DNA of 64,000 nucleotides from Maniola hyperantus (taxonomy: Eukaryota; Arthropoda; Insecta; Lepidoptera; Nymphalidae): assembly GCF_902806685.2 (NCBI RefSeq), contig NC_048554.1:7440001-7504000 (forward strand). The letters run 5' to 3'. Positions within the stretch are counted from its first letter, which is position 1; every line of letters begins with the position of its first letter. A model generated the notes under the pieces. That model did not search any database, was not told the origin of the DNA, and saw nothing but the letters and a program-made list of their open reading frames with translations. A program made the position numbers and the translations under genes. Shown here in pieces: positions 61,092 through 64,000 of the stretch.

Positions 61092-63764
61092 GTACAGTGG
61101 TTTTTAAGCTGTGCAAATTGATACGCACATTCAAATGCTCTGGTTGCAGAGCATTTGAATGTGCCAATTTGCCAAATTCTTTTTAGAGTATCTGTATGTT
61201 TTTTGGCAAACTTTTTTTGTTTAAGGAATATCAGGGTGTGGTCTGCCTTGCCGCGATCCTTTATACACGGAAGACGAGCATCAGCAGATCCACCGGCTAG
61301 TGGCGTGGGGAGCAGGCGTGTGCCTTGCACTGAACCTTCTAACTGTGGCCACCTTCCTCATAGACTGGCGGAGCGCCAACAAATATCCCGCGCTAGTCAT
61401 CTTCTATATCAACGTGTGCTTTGCTGTAGCTTCCATGGGGTAAGTTATCTGTACACTGGTTAGAACCATTACGCACGGTCGACTAGTCGCTGGGCAACTC
61501 GGATGATGTATATAAATTACAGATTCTAACCCTCGCAGTCAACTAGTTGCCGGACGACTAGACCGTGCGTAATGAAGCTGACGATCAACAGAACCGCTGA
61601 TTTTAGTGGTGTGTCGCTTGATTTTTTTTTGCAAGTTATTTGCTGACTAATATTACCCTTTCCCCTCAAATTAAGCGTAAAACTTGTGCTAGGAGTAGGT
61701 ACGACAATAGTGCAATGAGTGGGATTTCAACCGGCGACCTTTCGGTTTTCAGTCCGCTCCTTTAACTGTTGAGCTATCGAGGCTCTTGCTTTGTGTTGAT
61801 GCTTTGTTTCTCCTCTTATATACTTGCTGATTTCCATGACTCTGCATAGATTAATGTTTTTAATCCTGTGGGAACTCTGATTTTCCAGGATAAAAAGTAG
61901 TCTATGTTCCAGGATGCAAGCTATACCAAGTAGATCATGCCCACAACTCCGTCTGTGTGGATTTATGGCCAAAATAATAATCAATTCTAAATATGATCTA
62001 TCGATAAGTTATACAGTAACATCAAATTGAATCAAAAATTGTAAGATCTTTATTGACAATTAACAATGAAGATATCGGCGGAATTATTATTAATTTTCCA
62101 GGACCAAAAGTAGCCTACGTCCTTTTCCGAGATGCAAGTCATCACCAGTCAACATCGGTTAAACGGATGGATCGTATAAAGCTATAGCATTTTAAACTGA
62201 GTCGTTGAGTCGTAGGTAAGTGCGAGCGAAACAGACAGATAATTCGACGACTCAGTTTAAAATGCGTCGACTATAGCAGACAGACAGTCATACTTTTACA
62301 TTTATAATATTAGTATGGATGGATGAGTACATAAATGTGGGCTTTTGTTTACCAGATGGTTGGTACAATTTGGCGTAGGATCAAGGGATGATATCGTGTG
62401 TTCAAAAGACGGCACAAGACGACAAGGAGAGCCCTCAGCCGAAGAGAATTTATCTTGCGTCGTCGTTTTTGTATTGGTATGTATATCTCTACAATTTATA
62501 GTGATAGGGTAGATGCATCTGACGATTTAAAAATACTTGTAAATTAAATTAATTGAATAAAAAATATTTTTATTTATTTATTTTTCTTTGAATAAAACCG
62601 TCCAAGTGCGAGTCGGACTCGCACACGAAGGCTTCCATATCATCGTACAAAAAATAATTAGCCCACCGTGCACTCATAACCTCGTGCAAGTTAACGACTG
62701 GACAGGGCCATCTATCATAAATAATAAATAAATAAATAAATAAATGATGTAGTTTAGTAAATTATTTGTTCAAGAAATATGTTTTTGTGATGGATCCACA
62801 AATTCACGGTTTTCGGATTTTTTCCTTTACTTGTGCTGAAGACCTACCTACCTGCCAAATTTCATAATTTTAGGTCAACGGGAAGTACCCTATATGTTCC
62901 TTGACAAACGTGACAGACATACAGACAACGAAGAAGTGATATAAGGGTTAGAAGGGGTAAGAAGGGATAAAAGGTGACTGACTGACTGACTGATCTATCA
63001 GCGCACTGCTCAAACTGCTGGATGGATCGGCCTGAAATTTGGCATGTACATAGCTATTATGACGTAGGCATTCGCTAAGAAAGGATTTTTGAAAATTCAA
63101 CCCCTAAGGGGGTGAAATAGGGGTTTGAAATTTCTGTAGTCCACGCGGACGAAGTCGCGAGTATAAGCTAGTAAGTAAATAAATAAAATAATAATATTTT
63201 TTATTCAATTAAACTTTTACAAGTACTTTTGAATCGTCAAATGCATGTACCACTACCAACTAGTGTCGGTACCATAAATTCAACCCCTAAGGAGGTGAAA
63301 TAGGGGTTTGAAATTTCTGTAGTCCACGCGGACGAAGTCGCGAGTATAAGCTAGAAAGTAAATAAATAAAATAATAATATTTTTTATTCAATTAAACTTT
63401 TACAAGTACTTTTGAATCGTCAAATGCATGTACCACTACCAACTAGTGTCGGTACCATAAATTCAACCCCTAAGGAGGTGAAATAGGGGTTTGAAATTTC
63501 TGTAGTCCACGCGGACGAAGTCGCGAGCATAAGCTAGTAAGTAAATAAATAAAATAATAATATTTTTTATTCAATTAAACTTTTACAAGTACTTTTGAAT
63601 CGTCAAATGCATGTACCACTACCAACTAGTGTGGGTACCATCAGATAATTATTTATAGTAACAGACGCTTTATTTGTTGTTACAGGTATATTACTTCATG
63701 ATCGCAGCCTGCGTTTGGTTTGTGATATTCACATACGCGTGGCACATGAGCTTCCGAGCACTGG
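60431..63764 (+). CDS. smo: Smoothened, N-terminal part (four exons), runs past window end
   Basis: Class F seven-transmembrane receptor of the plasma membrane that relays Hedgehog signalling when Patched inhibition is lifted. Exons are 60431-61091, 61226-61439, 62356-62476 and 63686-63764, with all phases matching. The protein has a hydrophobic signal-peptide region (MYLERWMYGLITISLCGASQ) and then the cysteine-rich Frizzled-type domain (CVRRAKCEPLNKTTCLGAKL, PKCWAVVQPLLCATFMPNCE). Several N-x-S/T glycosylation sites follow. After these come the extracellular linker (GCGLPCRDPLY), TM1 (LVAWGAGVCLALNLL), TM2 (KYPALVIFYINVCF), the ECL1 cysteine (DDIVCSKDG) and TM3 (YYFMIAACVWFVIF), ending WHMSFRAL. 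The start codon follows directly after a splice acceptor. The remaining TM segments and C-tail lie outside the window. Confidence 0.95.
61125..61164. repeat. 17-bp hairpin in smo intron 1
   Basis: 61125-61141 is the exact reverse complement of 61148-61164, loop 'ggttgc', with further imperfect pairing outside ('gcaaattg' and 'caatttgc'). It starts 33 bases after the exon 1 donor. Confidence 0.85.
61226..61439 (+). CDS. smo: smo coding exon 2
   Basis: ISGCGLPCRDPLYTEDEHQQ, TM1 and most of TM2, ending VCFAVASM plus two bases. Acceptor 'ttttgtttaag', donor GTAAGT. Confidence 0.94.
61467..61574. mobile_element. Small TIR element in smo intron 2
   Basis: 'cattacgcacggtc' with 'gactagtcg' at the left is mirrored by 'cgactagaccgtgcgtaatg' at the right. 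About 108 bp. Confidence 0.65.
61621..61784 (-). mobile_element. tRNA-derived SINE, family S1, in smo intron 2
   Basis: Same A/B-box head ('gagctatcgaggct' side) and body as at 12452 and 14709, somewhat more diverged. Confidence 0.65.
62182..62277. mobile_element. Fold-back element nested in a Helitron-like copy
   Basis: 'gctatagcattttaaactga' and 'gtcgt' pair with 'acgactcagtttaaaatgcg'. On the right the host repeat continues 'cagacagacagtcatac' and ends 'ataatattagtatgga', the reverse of a Helitron-A start. Confidence 0.55.
62356..62476 (+). CDS. smo: smo coding exon 3
   Basis: WLVQFGVGSRDDIVCSKDGT to SCVVVFVL, end of TM2, first extracellular loop and start of TM3. Donor GTATGT. Confidence 0.93.
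62597..62950 (+). repeat. R1 repeat, degraded, smo intron 3
   Basis: Starts 'aaccgtccaagtgcgagtcg'. The middle is partly replaced by an (aaat)n tract near 62720; the 3' end is degenerate. Confidence 0.5.
62962..63171 (+). mobile_element. Helitron-B-like element
   Basis: 'aaaaggtgactgactgactg' to 'gcgagtataagctag', CTAG at 63168-63171. Its 3' end forms the first unit of the 183-bp array. Confidence 0.65.
63095..63642. repeat. Three-copy 183-bp tandem repeat in smo intron 3
   Basis: 'attcaacccctaagg' recurs at 63095, 63278 and 63461, exactly 183 apart, and 'ctagtaagtaaataaataaa' (or 'ctagaaag...') at 63168, 63351 and 63534. Each unit is a Helitron-B 3' end (to CTAG) plus a LINE tail ('ttcaattaaacttttacaag', 'accaactagtgt'). 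Units differ at only a few positions, so the amplification is recent. It ends 43 bases before smo exon 4. Confidence 0.92.
63686..63764 (+). CDS. smo: smo coding exon 4 (last in window)
   Basis: VYYFMIAACVWFVIFTYAWH MSFRAL, TM3 and the start of intracellular loop 2. Acceptor 'tttgttgttacag', donor GTAAAT, phase 1. Confidence 0.93.
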
Positions 63765-63904
63765 GTAAATTATTACAACTATCGTTTTTAATTGTTGTAT
63801 GTTTCATTTTATTTTATTTTATCAGTCACTCAAGTGTCAAATAGTTTCAGTGTGACCTGTATCATCATACCTGTATTTGAGATTATGATATAGATTGTTA
63901 ATCA

Positions 63905-64000
63905 GTACCAACCCTTATTATAAATGTGAAAGTGTGTTTGTTTGTTGGTTTGTCCTTCAATCACGTCGCAACGGTGCAACAGATTGACGTGATTTTTTGC
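63905..64000 (+). mobile_element. Helitron-A-like element, cut by window end
   Basis: 'cccttattataaatgtgaaa', 'caatcacgtcgcaacggtgc', 'gattgacgtgattttttgc'. The 3' half lies beyond the window. Confidence 0.65.

Overview
The window reads as nuclear DNA from a butterfly or moth. It is A+T-rich, its genes are split by GT-AG introns, and its intergenic DNA and introns are packed with repeat families I recognise from Lepidoptera: tRNA-headed SINEs, short Helitron-like elements ending in a small GC hairpin plus CTAG, 5'-truncated RTE-type LINE tails, and many fold-back MITEs. All family names are from memory; no database search was run.

Layout. Positions 1 to about 27.8 kb hold no gene I can support. 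The main structure there is a 6.1 kb element (1900-7982) bounded by two identical 129-bp direct repeats and a 5-bp target duplication, with a 22-bp minisatellite inside and no long ORF. The first gene is Cyb5r4 (NCB5OR) on +, 27858-36510, with eight exons whose phases all join; its extreme 5' exon is not found. From 36.5 to 46.9 kb there is again mostly repeat DNA, with one weak two-exon candidate near 44 kb. The 3' part of the window is gene-dense: Faf2/Ubxd8 (-, 46932-52273, seven exons, 436 aa), an EF-hand protein of EFCAB2/DRC8 type (-, 53190-55623, four exons, 231 aa), Wdr33 (+, one 870-aa coding exon, 56419-59031), and the first four coding exons of smoothened (+, 60431-63764), which runs off the right edge.

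The genes serve unrelated housekeeping and signalling jobs: redox chemistry at the ER, ER-associated degradation and lipid-droplet control, a probable axonemal calcium sensor, pre-mRNA 3'-end processing, and Hedgehog signal transduction. The EF-hand gene and Wdr33 are divergent with about 0.6 kb between them. Two introns carry decayed tandem copies of the neighbouring exon (Cyb5r4 exon 4 and Faf2 exon 5). One MITE ends within a few bases of a splice donor in the EF-hand gene.

Exon boundaries were placed by eye from splice consensus and reading-phase continuity. Edges of repeats are good to roughly 5-20 bases unless a target duplication or terminal motif is given.
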